Origin: Hydrogenothermaceae bacterium
GTDB taxonomy: Bacteria; Aquificota; Aquificia; Aquificales; Hydrogenothermaceae
Reading direction: 5' to 3'
DNA: 64,000 nucleotides
Assembly (NCBI GenBank): GCA_026418455.1
Contig: JAOABH010000008.1
Coordinates: 56,561 to 120,560, forward strand
Made by a program: the position numbers and the translations under genes. The notes beneath the pieces were generated by a model. The model saw only the letters and a program-made list of their open reading frames with translations, searched no databases and was not told the origin of the DNA. Positions 50,896 through 58,532 of the stretch are shown one piece after another (position 1 is the stretch's first letter; the number at the start of each line of letters is the position of its first letter).

Positions 50896-51780
50896 ATGAA
50901 CTTTTTTAGGCTTTTGGGGGTAAGCCCCCTTTCTTCTACTGAAGAGATAAAAAGAGCCTTCTATAAAAAAGCTAAAAAGTTTCATCCAGATTTAAATCCG
51001 AATGCAGGTGAGATATTTAAATACATAACCCAAGCTTATGAAACCCTTATAGACCCAGAAAAAAGGAAACATTACGAATCTGTATTAAACAAAAAATCTA
51101 TCCTTGATAAATTCTCTGAATCTTTTTTTGAGTTCTTTGGCTATACAGCCAAGCCAAAGAGAGGTAAAAATATAAAACTTAACTTAACGGTATACGTTGA
51201 AGATGGTTTGAGAGGTTCTAAAAAAGAGATCTCATATAAAAGGAAAATTATCTGTGAAGACTGTGATGGTTGCGGTTTTACAGAACATAGCAGTATAGTT
51301 AAATGTGAGAAATGTATAAACGGATATATAGATACTAAACTTGGGAAGATACCCTGTTCTGAATGTCTTACTAAAGGATTTATAATTAAAAATCCGTGTA
51401 ATACCTGTAAAGGCAGAGGATACTATACTAAAATGGATAGAGTTGTTATAGATATTCCTGTTGGTGTTAGGGGTGGAGATTTTATAAAGATAGAAAAAAT
51501 GGGAAATGCCGGTTTAAACGGAGGAGATTACGGAGATCTTATTATTAAATTCAGACTTGACACATCTCCTTTTGAGGTATCCGGAAATGACCTTATCTTA
51601 AAGATGAAATTAGAAAAACATCCTTCTGAGTACGAATCTATAAATTTAAAACTTCCTTCTAAGGAAAAGATAACTGTAAACATGCCAAACATAGACCCAC
51701 CTTTTAGATTGGTTGTTAGAAACTGTGGTTATACATCACCGGAAGGAAATAGAGGAAACCTATATATAGATATCACTTAG
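50896..51780 (+). CDS. dnaJ: Divergent, short DnaJ-type co-chaperone
   Basis: A 294-residue J-protein, shorter than the usual 370-380. A J domain (about 1-62) has the HPD motif at 30-32; it is followed almost at once by the C-terminal domain I and a zinc domain with four Cys pairs (CEDC, CEKC, CSEC, CNTC), of which two keep the full CxxCxGxG form. The Gly/Phe-rich linker of class A DnaJ is nearly absent. The last part (domain II) ends early at about residue 294 without a clear dimerisation helix. It begins directly after grpE. It may be a second, specialised DnaJ. Confidence 0.88.
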   Translation: MNFFRLLGVSPLSSTEEIKRAFYKKAKKFHPDLNPNAGEIFKYITQAYETLIDPEKRKHYESVLNKKSILDKFSESFFEFFGYTAKPKRGKNIKLNLTVYVEDGLRGSKKEISYKRKIICEDCDGCGFTEHSSIVKCEKCINGYIDTKLGKIPCSECLTKGFIIKNPCNTCKGRGYYTKMDRVVIDIPVGVRGGDFIKIEKMGNAGLNGGDYGDLIIKFRLDTSPFEVSGNDLILKMKLEKHPSEYESINLKLPSKEKITVNMPNIDPPFRLVVRNCGYTSPEGNRGNLYIDIT

Positions 51781-52750
51781 ATTTTAGATTTAACTCTATA
51801 TTTTTCAGATGATCATCGTAGTTATCTGTAAATATATGACTTTTTCTATCTTTTGATAAAACATAGTAGAGATAGTTATGAGCTTTAGGATTTATTACAG
51901 CATCTAAAGAACTTAAACTGAAACTACATATCGGAGTAGGAGGAAGTCCTTTGTAAATGTATGTGTTATACGGTGAATCAAATTTCATATCATCTTTCCT
52001 TAGTTTTCCGGAGTATCTGTTCTTTAACATCAGTCCGTATATAACTGTTGCATCTATCTGTAATCTCATACCCTTTTTAAGTCTGTTGAATATAACGCCG
52101 GCAATAATAGGTTTTTCCTCTTTTAAAAAAGCCTCTTTTTCTACCATAGATGCTATAATCATACCTTCGTATAACGTTATACTTTTATCTTTGAATTTAT
52201 CTTTGTATGGTAGATATTTTTTCTCAAACTCTTTTAAAAATATGTTAATAACTCCATTTAAATCAGATTTGTACGGTATTCTGTAAGTTTCAGGTGGAAA
52301 ATAACCTTCAAAGCTATCCCCTTCTAAATTTTTTGCCTTTACATTGTTTTTATCAAAAACAAATCTTAAAAACTTCTCTTTCTCTACTATTCCTTCATTT
52401 TGAAGTTTTTCTGCTATTGTTATAAGGTTGTCTCCCGGAATTATTGTGAATAGATACTCTTTTACATATCCTTTTTCTAACATATTTAAAACATCAAAGA
52501 TAGATAGGTCACCTTTAAAGCTGTAATATCCGGCTTTTAATGTAGAGTTTCTTAACTTTACCATCAATATAAATATATATGGATCAGAAATTACTCCTTC
52601 TTTTTCTAATAAAAATGCTATATCTGTTGTATGCATACCTTTTTCTATGTTTATCTCAACAGAAACTGATTGTTTACGGTTTATCTGGTATAAAGTGTAG
52701 GTTAATAAAAGTAGTGATATTACAGATAATATAATTACAAACTTTTTCAT
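51773..52750 (-). CDS. mltG: Endolytic transglycosylase MltG
   Basis: A 325-residue YceG/MltG protein that cuts nascent glycan chains during peptidoglycan synthesis. One N-terminal membrane helix (about 3-21) is followed by a LysM-like part with IPGDNLITIAEKL, the catalytic Glu in MIIASMVEKEAF, and the blocks GVIFNRLKKGMRLQIDATV (in parts), NTYIYKGLPPTPIC. It overlaps the convergent dnaJ by eight bases and ruvX by four bases. Confidence 0.95.
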   Translation of the reverse strand: MKKFVIILSVISLLLLTYTLYQINRKQSVSVEINIEKGMHTTDIAFLLEKEGVISDPYIFILMVKLRNSTLKAGYYSFKGDLSIFDVLNMLEKGYVKEYLFTIIPGDNLITIAEKLQNEGIVEKEKFLRFVFDKNNVKAKNLEGDSFEGYFPPETYRIPYKSDLNGVINIFLKEFEKKYLPYKDKFKDKSITLYEGMIIASMVEKEAFLKEEKPIIAGVIFNRLKKGMRLQIDATVIYGLMLKNRYSGKLRKDDMKFDSPYNTYIYKGLPPTPICSFSLSSLDAVINPKAHNYLYYVLSKDRKSHIFTDNYDDHLKNIELNLKSK

Positions 52751-53154
52751 CTCATAGAGACACTATCTAAGTATGTTTGGAGGATAATAGCTGCTGAAAG
52801 GCTATCTAACTTTCCTTTTTCTTTTAATTTTTTAGGATTTAGATGTTTTTCTGCTAATGAGGAGGAGAATCTTTCATCTACAAATATTATGTTAATATCT
52901 GGAATATTTTCTTTGAGTTTTTCTACGAACTCTTTTGTATATCTAACTTGCTCTCCTTCATTACCTTTTAAGGTTAAAGGAAGTCCAACTACTACATCTC
53001 TCGTTTTATACTCATCTAACAGATCTCTAATTTTCTCTATTACATTATCATCATTCTGTATGTAATCTTTTGGAGTTGCTGTTATATTTAAGGGGTCACT
53101 TACAGCGACCCCTATTCTTTTTATTCCTATATCAAGTCCTATAACTCTACTCAA
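52747..53154 (-). CDS. yqgF: YqgF/RuvX family pre-16S rRNA nuclease
   Basis: A 135-residue RNase H-fold nuclease. It shows VIGLDIGIKRIGVAVSDPL with the first Asp, VVGLPLTLKGNEG, FVDERFSS with the second acidic pair and a final LDSLSAAIILQTYL with the last Asp. It is implicated in 16S rRNA 5'-end maturation (earlier named a Holliday junction resolvase). The start overlaps the DUF2892 gene by four bases. Confidence 0.93.
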   Translation of the reverse strand: MSRVIGLDIGIKRIGVAVSDPLNITATPKDYIQNDDNVIEKIRDLLDEYKTRDVVVGLPLTLKGNEGEQVRYTKEFVEKLKENIPDINIIFVDERFSSSLAEKHLNPKKLKEKGKLDSLSAAIILQTYLDSVSMR

Positions 53155-53342
53155 GCTTGAGAAGGTTCTCCTTTTGAAGATATTCCTGCAATTTTATATA
53201 AAGGACAGAATCCGGTTATAGCTGTAAGTATAAGTATTACTCCAACAAATAAAGCTATTGTAAAGACACCACCTTTGTAAAATCCAAGTGTAACAAGTAA
53301 AGCTCCTATCAAAATTCTCACCATAGAGTCCCATACTGCCAC
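53151..53342 (-). CDS. DUF2892/YgaP-like small membrane protein
   Basis: A 63-residue protein with two membrane helices (about 6-24 and 28-48) and the NW..R...G......G....GF.PLY pattern of the DUF2892 domain, ending ITGFCPLYKIAGIS. In YgaP this domain anchors a rhodanese; here it stands alone, as is common. The Cys in the GFCPLY motif is typical. It is part of leuC-DUF2892-ruvX-mltG. Function unknown. Confidence 0.85.
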   Translation of the reverse strand: MAVWDSMVRILIGALLVTLGFYKGGVFTIALFVGVILILTAITGFCPLYKIAGISSKGEPSQA

Positions 53343-53355
53343 TTATCTTACCCCC

Positions 53356-54651
53356 TTAGAGAGTTATTAAAGTTTCTACATCTTCGTATTTCGCAACTTC
53401 ATCAGGATGGGCTATTCTTCCAAGTATAGCAGAGGCAGCTGCTACAGCCGGACCTGCTAAATATACAAAACTTCCTGGGTGTCCCATTCTTCCAACGAAG
53501 TTTCTGTTCGAAGTTGAAAGACATACTTCACCTTCTGCAAGTATTCCCATGTGTCCACCAAGACAAGGACCACAGGTAGATGTGCTTATTAAACAACCAG
53601 CATCTGCAAGTATTTCAAGAAGTCCCTCATGCATAGCTTGTTTATAAACTTGGTCAGATGCAGGTATAACTATACATCTAACTTCCGGATGTACTTTCTT
53701 ACCTTTTAGTATAGCTGCGGCTATTCTGAGATCCGATATTCTACCGTTAGTGCAAGAACCTATAAATACCTGGTCAATATGTGTTCCTGCCACTTCACTG
53801 ACAGGTTTAACATTTGATGGAAGATGAGGACATGCAACCACTGGCTCTAATTTAGAAGCATCAAACTCATACTCACAACAGTATTTAGCATCAGGGTCTG
53901 CTTTATATACAACTCCTTCTCTGTTTGTTCTTTTTCTAACCCATTCTAATGTCTTTTCATCGGCTTCTATGATTGCATTCTTTCCACCGGCTTCTATAGC
54001 CATATTTGCTATAGTCAATCTGTCATCTACATCAAGGTCCCTTATAGCTTCTCCATGATACTCCATAGCTTTATAGAGAGCTCCATCAACCCCTATCTTT
54101 CCTATAACTGATAATACAAAATCTTTTCCACCTACCCATTTCTGTTTTTTACCGTAGAATACGAATTTCATAGTCTCAGGAACTTTTAACCAAGTCTCTC
54201 CAGTAGCCCATATATATGCTATATCTGTGGAACCTACTCCAGTTGCAAAAGCTCCGAGACCTCCATATGTGCAAGTGTGAGAGTCTGCTCCTATTACCAG
54301 ATCACCTGGAACTATAAAACCTTTTTCTGGTAAAACTGTGTGCATAACCCCACTATCTTGACCTTCAAAGTAATTCTTTATTCCCATTTTCTTTGCAAAA
54401 TCTCTGGATATCTTTATCTGCTGAGCTGAAAGAATATCCTTTGGAGGGAAGAAGTGGTCCATAACGAGAGCTATTTTGTTTGGATCATGGACTTTGTCTA
54501 TTCCGTATTTCTCAAGCTGTTTTATAGCAATAGGAGCTGTTATGTCGTTTGCTATAGCAAGGTCTACCTTTACAGTTACAAGCTCACCAGCCTCTACTAC
54601 TTTTTTATCTGAGTGAGCTGCTATTATCTTCTCAGTTATAGTCATTCCCAT
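53356..54651 (-). CDS. leuC: 3-isopropylmalate dehydratase large subunit
   Basis: A 431-residue aconitase-family enzyme isomerising 2- to 3-isopropylmalate in leucine synthesis, of the short (archaeal/thermophile) type. Blocks: VMDHFFPP, IGADSHTCTYGGLGAFATGVGSTD (in parts) with the first cluster Cys, FIGSCTNGR and STCGPCLGGHMG with the other two Cys. AGGAGG lies eight bases before the ATG at 54651. Homoaconitase is the main alternative for this group. LeuD is not adjacent. Confidence 0.92.
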   Translation of the reverse strand: MGMTITEKIIAAHSDKKVVEAGELVTVKVDLAIANDITAPIAIKQLEKYGIDKVHDPNKIALVMDHFFPPKDILSAQQIKISRDFAKKMGIKNYFEGQDSGVMHTVLPEKGFIVPGDLVIGADSHTCTYGGLGAFATGVGSTDIAYIWATGETWLKVPETMKFVFYGKKQKWVGGKDFVLSVIGKIGVDGALYKAMEYHGEAIRDLDVDDRLTIANMAIEAGGKNAIIEADEKTLEWVRKRTNREGVVYKADPDAKYCCEYEFDASKLEPVVACPHLPSNVKPVSEVAGTHIDQVFIGSCTNGRISDLRIAAAILKGKKVHPEVRCIVIPASDQVYKQAMHEGLLEILADAGCLISTSTCGPCLGGHMGILAEGEVCLSTSNRNFVGRMGHPGSFVYLAGPAVAAASAILGRIAHPDEVAKYEDVETLITL

Positions 54652-54734
54652 AAATCTATCCTCCTGCTAAAATATTCTACTAACAATTATATAATGATAT
54701 ATCTTAATATGCAAAAATCAAAAACATAAAAAAT

Positions 54735-54757
54735 TTTTGCACAAAAAAAGTGCAAAA
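54735..54757. promoter_or_regulatory. Perfect inverted repeat, likely operator
   Basis: TTTTGCAC and GTGCAAAA, an eight-base perfect inverted repeat around seven A residues, lie in the gap between divergent leuC and speD, 27 bases before the TATAAT that probably serves speD. The symmetry suggests a dimeric regulator site; a transcript hairpin is the alternative. Confidence 0.5.
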
Positions 54758-54783
54758 TCATTTAAAAAATAAGATAACTGAGA

Positions 54784-54789
54784 TATAAT
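54784..54789 (+). promoter_or_regulatory. -10 element of the speD transcript
   Basis: A perfect TATAAT followed by AT-rich DNA. A weak -35 (TTTAAA at 54761) lies 17 bases upstream. The start would be near 54796, upstream of the short ORF, so the speD leader would be about 90 bases. Confidence 0.5.
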
Positions 54790-54828
54790 ATATTTTTCAT
54801 TTTTAACCTTTAAAGGAGGTTTTTTGCT

Positions 54829-54915
54829 ATGGGCAGTAATAGCCCGACGAAAATTTTTGAAAAAATCGTTAAGGAGGAAAGAAAATGGAAAAAACCCTCG
54901 GACTGCATATCTTAG
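54829..54915 (+). CDS. 28-residue upstream ORF overlapping speD
   Basis: A frame MGSNSPTKIF...SDCIS with ATG nine bases after a strong AAAGGAGG. It runs through the speD ribosome site and start codon in another frame and ends at TAG, 31 bases into speD. The strong site suggests it is translated, so it could control access to speD by translation coupling. The start region can form two exclusive hairpins: GCTAT/ATAGC (54826-30, 54839-43) and GGGC/GCCC (54831-34, 54842-45). It resembles no known peptide by eye. Confidence 0.45.
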   Translation: MGSNSPTKIFEKIVKEERKWKKPSDCIS

Positions 54916-55289
54916 CGGACCTCTATGGAGTTGATTTCGACAAGTTAGACCACGTTGAAGATATCAAAGCTCTCCTGGAAGGAGCTGTTAAATACGCAAA
55001 TCTAAGTAAACTATCATCTCACTACCATCAATTTAATCCTTACGGTGCAACCGGAGTTATCTTATTAGAAGAGTCTCACATATCTATCCACACTTGGCCT
55101 GAACATGGTTATGCCGCTATAGATGTTTATACCTGTGGTGGAAAAGAAAAAACTTTCAAAGCTATGGAATACATTATAAAAACTCTAAAACCAAAGAGAA
55201 TTGATGAAAAAATATCTGAAAGAGGAATAATACCTGTAAATATAGAAGAAGGTATAAACGTTGAGAGAATAGACTTAGTTCAGGTTTAG
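54885..55289 (+). CDS. speD: S-adenosylmethionine decarboxylase proenzyme
   Basis: A 134-residue pyruvoyl enzyme making the aminopropyl donor for spermidine and longer polyamines, which are abundant in thermophiles. The chain self-cleaves between Glu63 and Ser64 in LLEESHISIHTWPEHGYAA, Ser64 becoming the pyruvoyl group; His69 and Cys84 (VYTCGG) are the other catalytic residues. Size fits the short bacterial/archaeal class. AAGGAGG lies before the ATG but inside an upstream ORF, suggesting translational control. Confidence 0.96.
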   Translation: MEKTLGLHILADLYGVDFDKLDHVEDIKALLEGAVKYANLSKLSSHYHQFNPYGATGVILLEESHISIHTWPEHGYAAIDVYTCGGKEKTFKAMEYIIKTLKPKRIDEKISERGIIPVNIEEGINVERIDLVQV

Positions 55290-55363
55290 CCTGATATAAA
55301 GCATAGATTCCCGACTTTAGTTATACTATTTTTATATTTGTAAATAAATGTAGGAGGGTTTCT

Positions 55364-55789
55364 ATGCTTTCAACGAATATTATGGCAGTTTTAAAAGATC
55401 TTACTCCAGCTGTTGTTGGAACTGTATCAGGAGATTCACCTTATCTTGCTTTTGTAAGTTGGCTTATTGCCAAAGATGAAAAAACATTAAGGTTGGCTCT
55501 AAGCTCAAACTCAAAAACAGTTGAGAACATAAAGGCTAACCCTAAGGTTGCTGTGTCTGTTTTTGGTCCGGAAGTTGCTTCTACAATTTACGGAGTAGCT
55601 AAAATCGTTAAAGAAAAGATAGAAGATATACCTTTTGGAGTGTCTGTTATAGAGATAGATGTTGAAAATGTTGTTGATAACCTTTTTCCAGGTGCAACGG
55701 TTAAAGGTGTTATACCTTTTGAACATACTGGAAACATCCAAAAAGCTATTGAGTTAGATGAAAAAGTGTTAAAAGCTTTAAAAGAGTAG
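55364..55789 (+). CDS. Pyridoxamine-phosphate-oxidase-like flavin-binding protein
   Basis: A 141-residue split-barrel protein of the FMN-binding/PNPOx-like superfamily: VVGTVSGDSPYLAFVSWLIAKDEKTLRLAL and NIKANPKVAVSVF resemble strands 1-4 of that fold. It is too short and lacks the motifs of true PdxH, so the substrate and even the cofactor are uncertain. GGAGGG precedes the ATG and an intrinsic terminator follows, so it is a single-gene unit. Confidence 0.7.
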   Translation: MLSTNIMAVLKDLTPAVVGTVSGDSPYLAFVSWLIAKDEKTLRLALSSNSKTVENIKANPKVAVSVFGPEVASTIYGVAKIVKEKIEDIPFGVSVIEIDVENVVDNLFPGATVKGVIPFEHTGNIQKAIELDEKVLKALKE

Positions 55790-55800
55790 ATTTTTATAGT

Positions 55801-55826
55801 AGGCTGTTTCCATACAGCCTGTTTTC
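55801..55826 (+). terminator. Intrinsic terminator after the flavin-fold gene
   Basis: A perfect seven-base stem AGGCTGT/ACAGCCT with a six-base loop, followed by GTTTTCT, begins twelve bases after the stop codon. Confidence 0.8.
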
Positions 55827-55885
55827 TCTACCTTTCTCTATATCTTCCAGAATATATCCAATAGAGATATGTATCTATTAAATTT

Positions 55886-56800
55886 TCAATTAACCAAAAT
55901 AAGATTTTTTCTTTTTTCAAACTCACTTTCAATAGTTTTCAAAACTTCGTTTTTGTACTTTGGTAAGCACCAGTATGGAGCTATAAGTTCATCTTCTGTA
56001 GCTTCTCCTGTAATCCTGTGGACTATTATATCTTTTGGTAATATAGATAAGAAATCTACGGCTAATCTTGCATATTCATCAATAGATAGCTCTTTTATCT
56101 CTCCTCTTAAATACTGTTTTTCCATTGCTGTGTGTTTAACTATATGGAGAGGATGTATTTTTATCCCATCTACATCGAGGGCTGCTATTAATTTAGCTGT
56201 TTCCATCATATCTTCATAATCTTCTCCCGGTAGCCCAAGTATAACATGGACACAGATTTTTATACCAGGTCTTTTTTTTGTTCTTAAAACTGCATCTACG
56301 AACTCTGAAACTCCGTGGGCTCTGTTTATAGCTTTTAAGGTTTTGAAGTGAGCTGTTTGAAGTCCGTATTCTATCCAAATTTCCGGTTTTTCTACTGTAT
56401 AACTTGCAATTAGGTCTAAAACTTCGTCAGGAACACAGTCAGGTCTTGTCCCGATAGACATTCCTATTATCTCATCATAACTCATAGCTTGGTCGTATAT
56501 CTCTCTCAGTTTCTCAACAGGAGCATAGGTGTTTGTGAAAGCTTGAAAGTAAGCCAAGAAGCCTTTTATATTTTTAAATCTATTTTTATAAAACTCCATA
56601 CTTTTCTCTATCTGGTCTTTTACTGTCTTCTTGCTCATAGCATAGGGACTGAAGGACAGATTATTACAGAAAGTACATCCACCGCTTGCCTTTGATCCAT
56701 CTCTATTTGGACAAGTAAAACCTGCATCTATTGCTAATTTTTGTATTCTTCCACCATATTTTTCTTTTAAATAATCATTTAACTTTCTGTAATGAGCCAA
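55886..56800 (-). CDS. Radical SAM protein (YhcC/YtqA-like, TIGR01212)
   Basis: A 304-residue radical SAM protein. The cluster motif has wide first spacing, C-x11-C-x2-C (CPNRDGSKASGGCTFC), as in the YtqA/YhcC family; YFQAFTNTYAP, SIGTRPDCV, EYGLQTAH, VHVILGLPGE and KIHPLHIV are further blocks. The reaction is unknown; a related family acts in RNA modification, so a translation-related role is likely but unproven. It is a single gene, divergent from serA. Confidence 0.9.
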   Translation of the reverse strand: MAHYRKLNDYLKEKYGGRIQKLAIDAGFTCPNRDGSKASGGCTFCNNLSFSPYAMSKKTVKDQIEKSMEFYKNRFKNIKGFLAYFQAFTNTYAPVEKLREIYDQAMSYDEIIGMSIGTRPDCVPDEVLDLIASYTVEKPEIWIEYGLQTAHFKTLKAINRAHGVSEFVDAVLRTKKRPGIKICVHVILGLPGEDYEDMMETAKLIAALDVDGIKIHPLHIVKHTAMEKQYLRGEIKELSIDEYARLAVDFLSILPKDIIVHRITGEATEDELIAPYWCLPKYKNEVLKTIESEFEKRKNLILVN

Positions 56801-56928
56801 ATGGTTTCCTCCTTTAAAGTTTATACAAATATATTACAAAAGTTTACTTTTTACAATAATTTTAAACAACTTTCACCTTTTTGATTTATAATAATAGTTT
56901 CAAAATTTTTATTTTTGTGGAGGAAATG

Positions 56929-58518
56929 ATGTTTAAGGTTTTAATTACAGATGATATCTCTCCAAAAGGTATTGAAATACTAAACCAGGAAGAATCTATA
57001 GATGTTGATTATCAACCGGAGATTAAATGGAACGAGTTACTTGAGATAGTCGGAGATTATGATGCAATAATAACAAGAAGTAGAACACCTGTTACAAAAG
57101 AGCTTTTAGATAGAACAACAAAATTGAAAGTTATAGGAAGAGCTGGAGTTGGTGTAGATAACGTTGATTTGGAAGAAGCTTCAAGAAGAGGGATATTGGT
57201 AGTTAACACTCCGGGTGCAAATACTATAGGTGCTGCAGAGATAACTATGGCACACTTGTATGCTGTTTTAAGAAAGTTACACCTTGCCCATCAATCTATG
57301 ATGAATGGTGAGTGGAATAGAAAGAAATTTATGGGTGAGGAGTTAGATGGTAAAGTGGTAGGTATAATAGGACTTGGTAATGTTGGATCTCAAGTTGCTA
57401 TAAGATGTAAAGCTGCTGGCTCAAAAGTTATAGCTTATGACCCATACATTCCTAGAGAAAAAGGAGACAGGCTTGGTGTTGAGTTGGTTGATGATCTACA
57501 CGAGCTTATAAGAAGGTCAGATATTATTACTCTCCACTGTCCTTTAACAGAAGAGACAAAGAATATGATAGGTAAAAAAGAGTTTGAACTTATGAAGAAT
57601 GGTGTCTATTTTATAAACTGTGCCAGAGGTGGAATAGTTGATGAAGATGCTCTTTATGAAGCAATTCAGGAAGGCAAAATAGCAGGATTAGGTCTTGATG
57701 TTTTCTCAAAAGAGCCTCCTGATGACAGAATAAGAAGGTTATTTGATTTTTCTAATATAAGTTTATCACCTCATATAGGTGCAAACACTTACGAATCTCA
57801 AGATAATGTAGCTATAAAGATAGCTCAGTATGTTATAGCTGCACTAAAAGGTCAGTTTGTAGAGGTAGCTGTAAATGCACCATTTACAATAACAGAAGGA
57901 TTTGAAAGTATAAAAGCTTACCTTGAACTTGCGGAAAAATTAGGAAGTTTCTTAACTCAGTATGCCGGAGGACATTTTATAGAGATAAATGTAGAGGTTA
58001 GAGGAACGATAAAACAGCATGTTGAACCGATAGTGGCATACTTCTTAAAAGGTTATCTATCTCCTGTTTTAGATAGACCTGTTAATATTATAAATGCTCC
58101 TTTTATAGCAAAAGAGAGAGGAATAAATGTAGTAACTTCAACAAGAGAGGCTGGACTTAACTTTAAGGAGTTTATAAAAGTAACTGCTAAATCTGATGGT
58201 AAAGAGGTAGTTGTTGGTGGAACTGCGTTTTATGATAAATTCCCGAGAATAATGCTTGTTGACAACTACTGGATAGATATAGAGCCTTACGGAGTTATAC
58301 TTATGTTTGAAAACAGAGATGTTCCAGGTGTTATTGGAAAATTGGGGACTTTACTTGCAAGGCATAACATAAATATAGCCGGATTTAGACTTGGAAGGTT
58401 AGAGAAGGGTAAAGAAGCATTGGGAGCTCTTCAACTTGATGATAAATTAAATGAAACTGTTCTTCAGGAGATACATCAGATACCTGAGATAATCAAAGCT
58501 AAACAAGTTATTCTATAA
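56929..58518 (+). CDS. serA: D-3-phosphoglycerate dehydrogenase
   Basis: A 529-residue NAD enzyme starting serine synthesis. The N-terminal catalytic/NAD domains show VLITDDISPKG, RAGVGVDNVDL, NTPGANTIGAAE, GIIGLGNVGSQVA, NCARGGIVDE with the substrate Arg and the catalytic Glu/His in LSPHIGANTYE; an intervening ASB domain and a C-terminal ACT domain (GVIGKLGTLLARHNINIAG) give allosteric serine control. The second ATG at 56929 is best spaced from GGAGG. The upstream TTG-started extension is not supported. ino1 follows 14 bases later. Confidence 0.96.
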   Translation: MFKVLITDDISPKGIEILNQEESIDVDYQPEIKWNELLEIVGDYDAIITRSRTPVTKELLDRTTKLKVIGRAGVGVDNVDLEEASRRGILVVNTPGANTIGAAEITMAHLYAVLRKLHLAHQSMMNGEWNRKKFMGEELDGKVVGIIGLGNVGSQVAIRCKAAGSKVIAYDPYIPREKGDRLGVELVDDLHELIRRSDIITLHCPLTEETKNMIGKKEFELMKNGVYFINCARGGIVDEDALYEAIQEGKIAGLGLDVFSKEPPDDRIRRLFDFSNISLSPHIGANTYESQDNVAIKIAQYVIAALKGQFVEVAVNAPFTITEGFESIKAYLELAEKLGSFLTQYAGGHFIEINVEVRGTIKQHVEPIVAYFLKGYLSPVLDRPVNIINAPFIAKERGINVVTSTREAGLNFKEFIKVTAKSDGKEVVVGGTAFYDKFPRIMLVDNYWIDIEPYGVILMFENRDVPGVIGKLGTLLARHNINIAGFRLGRLEKGKEALGALQLDDKLNETVLQEIHQIPEIIKAKQVIL

Positions 58519-58532
58519 CGGAGGATTAGAAG

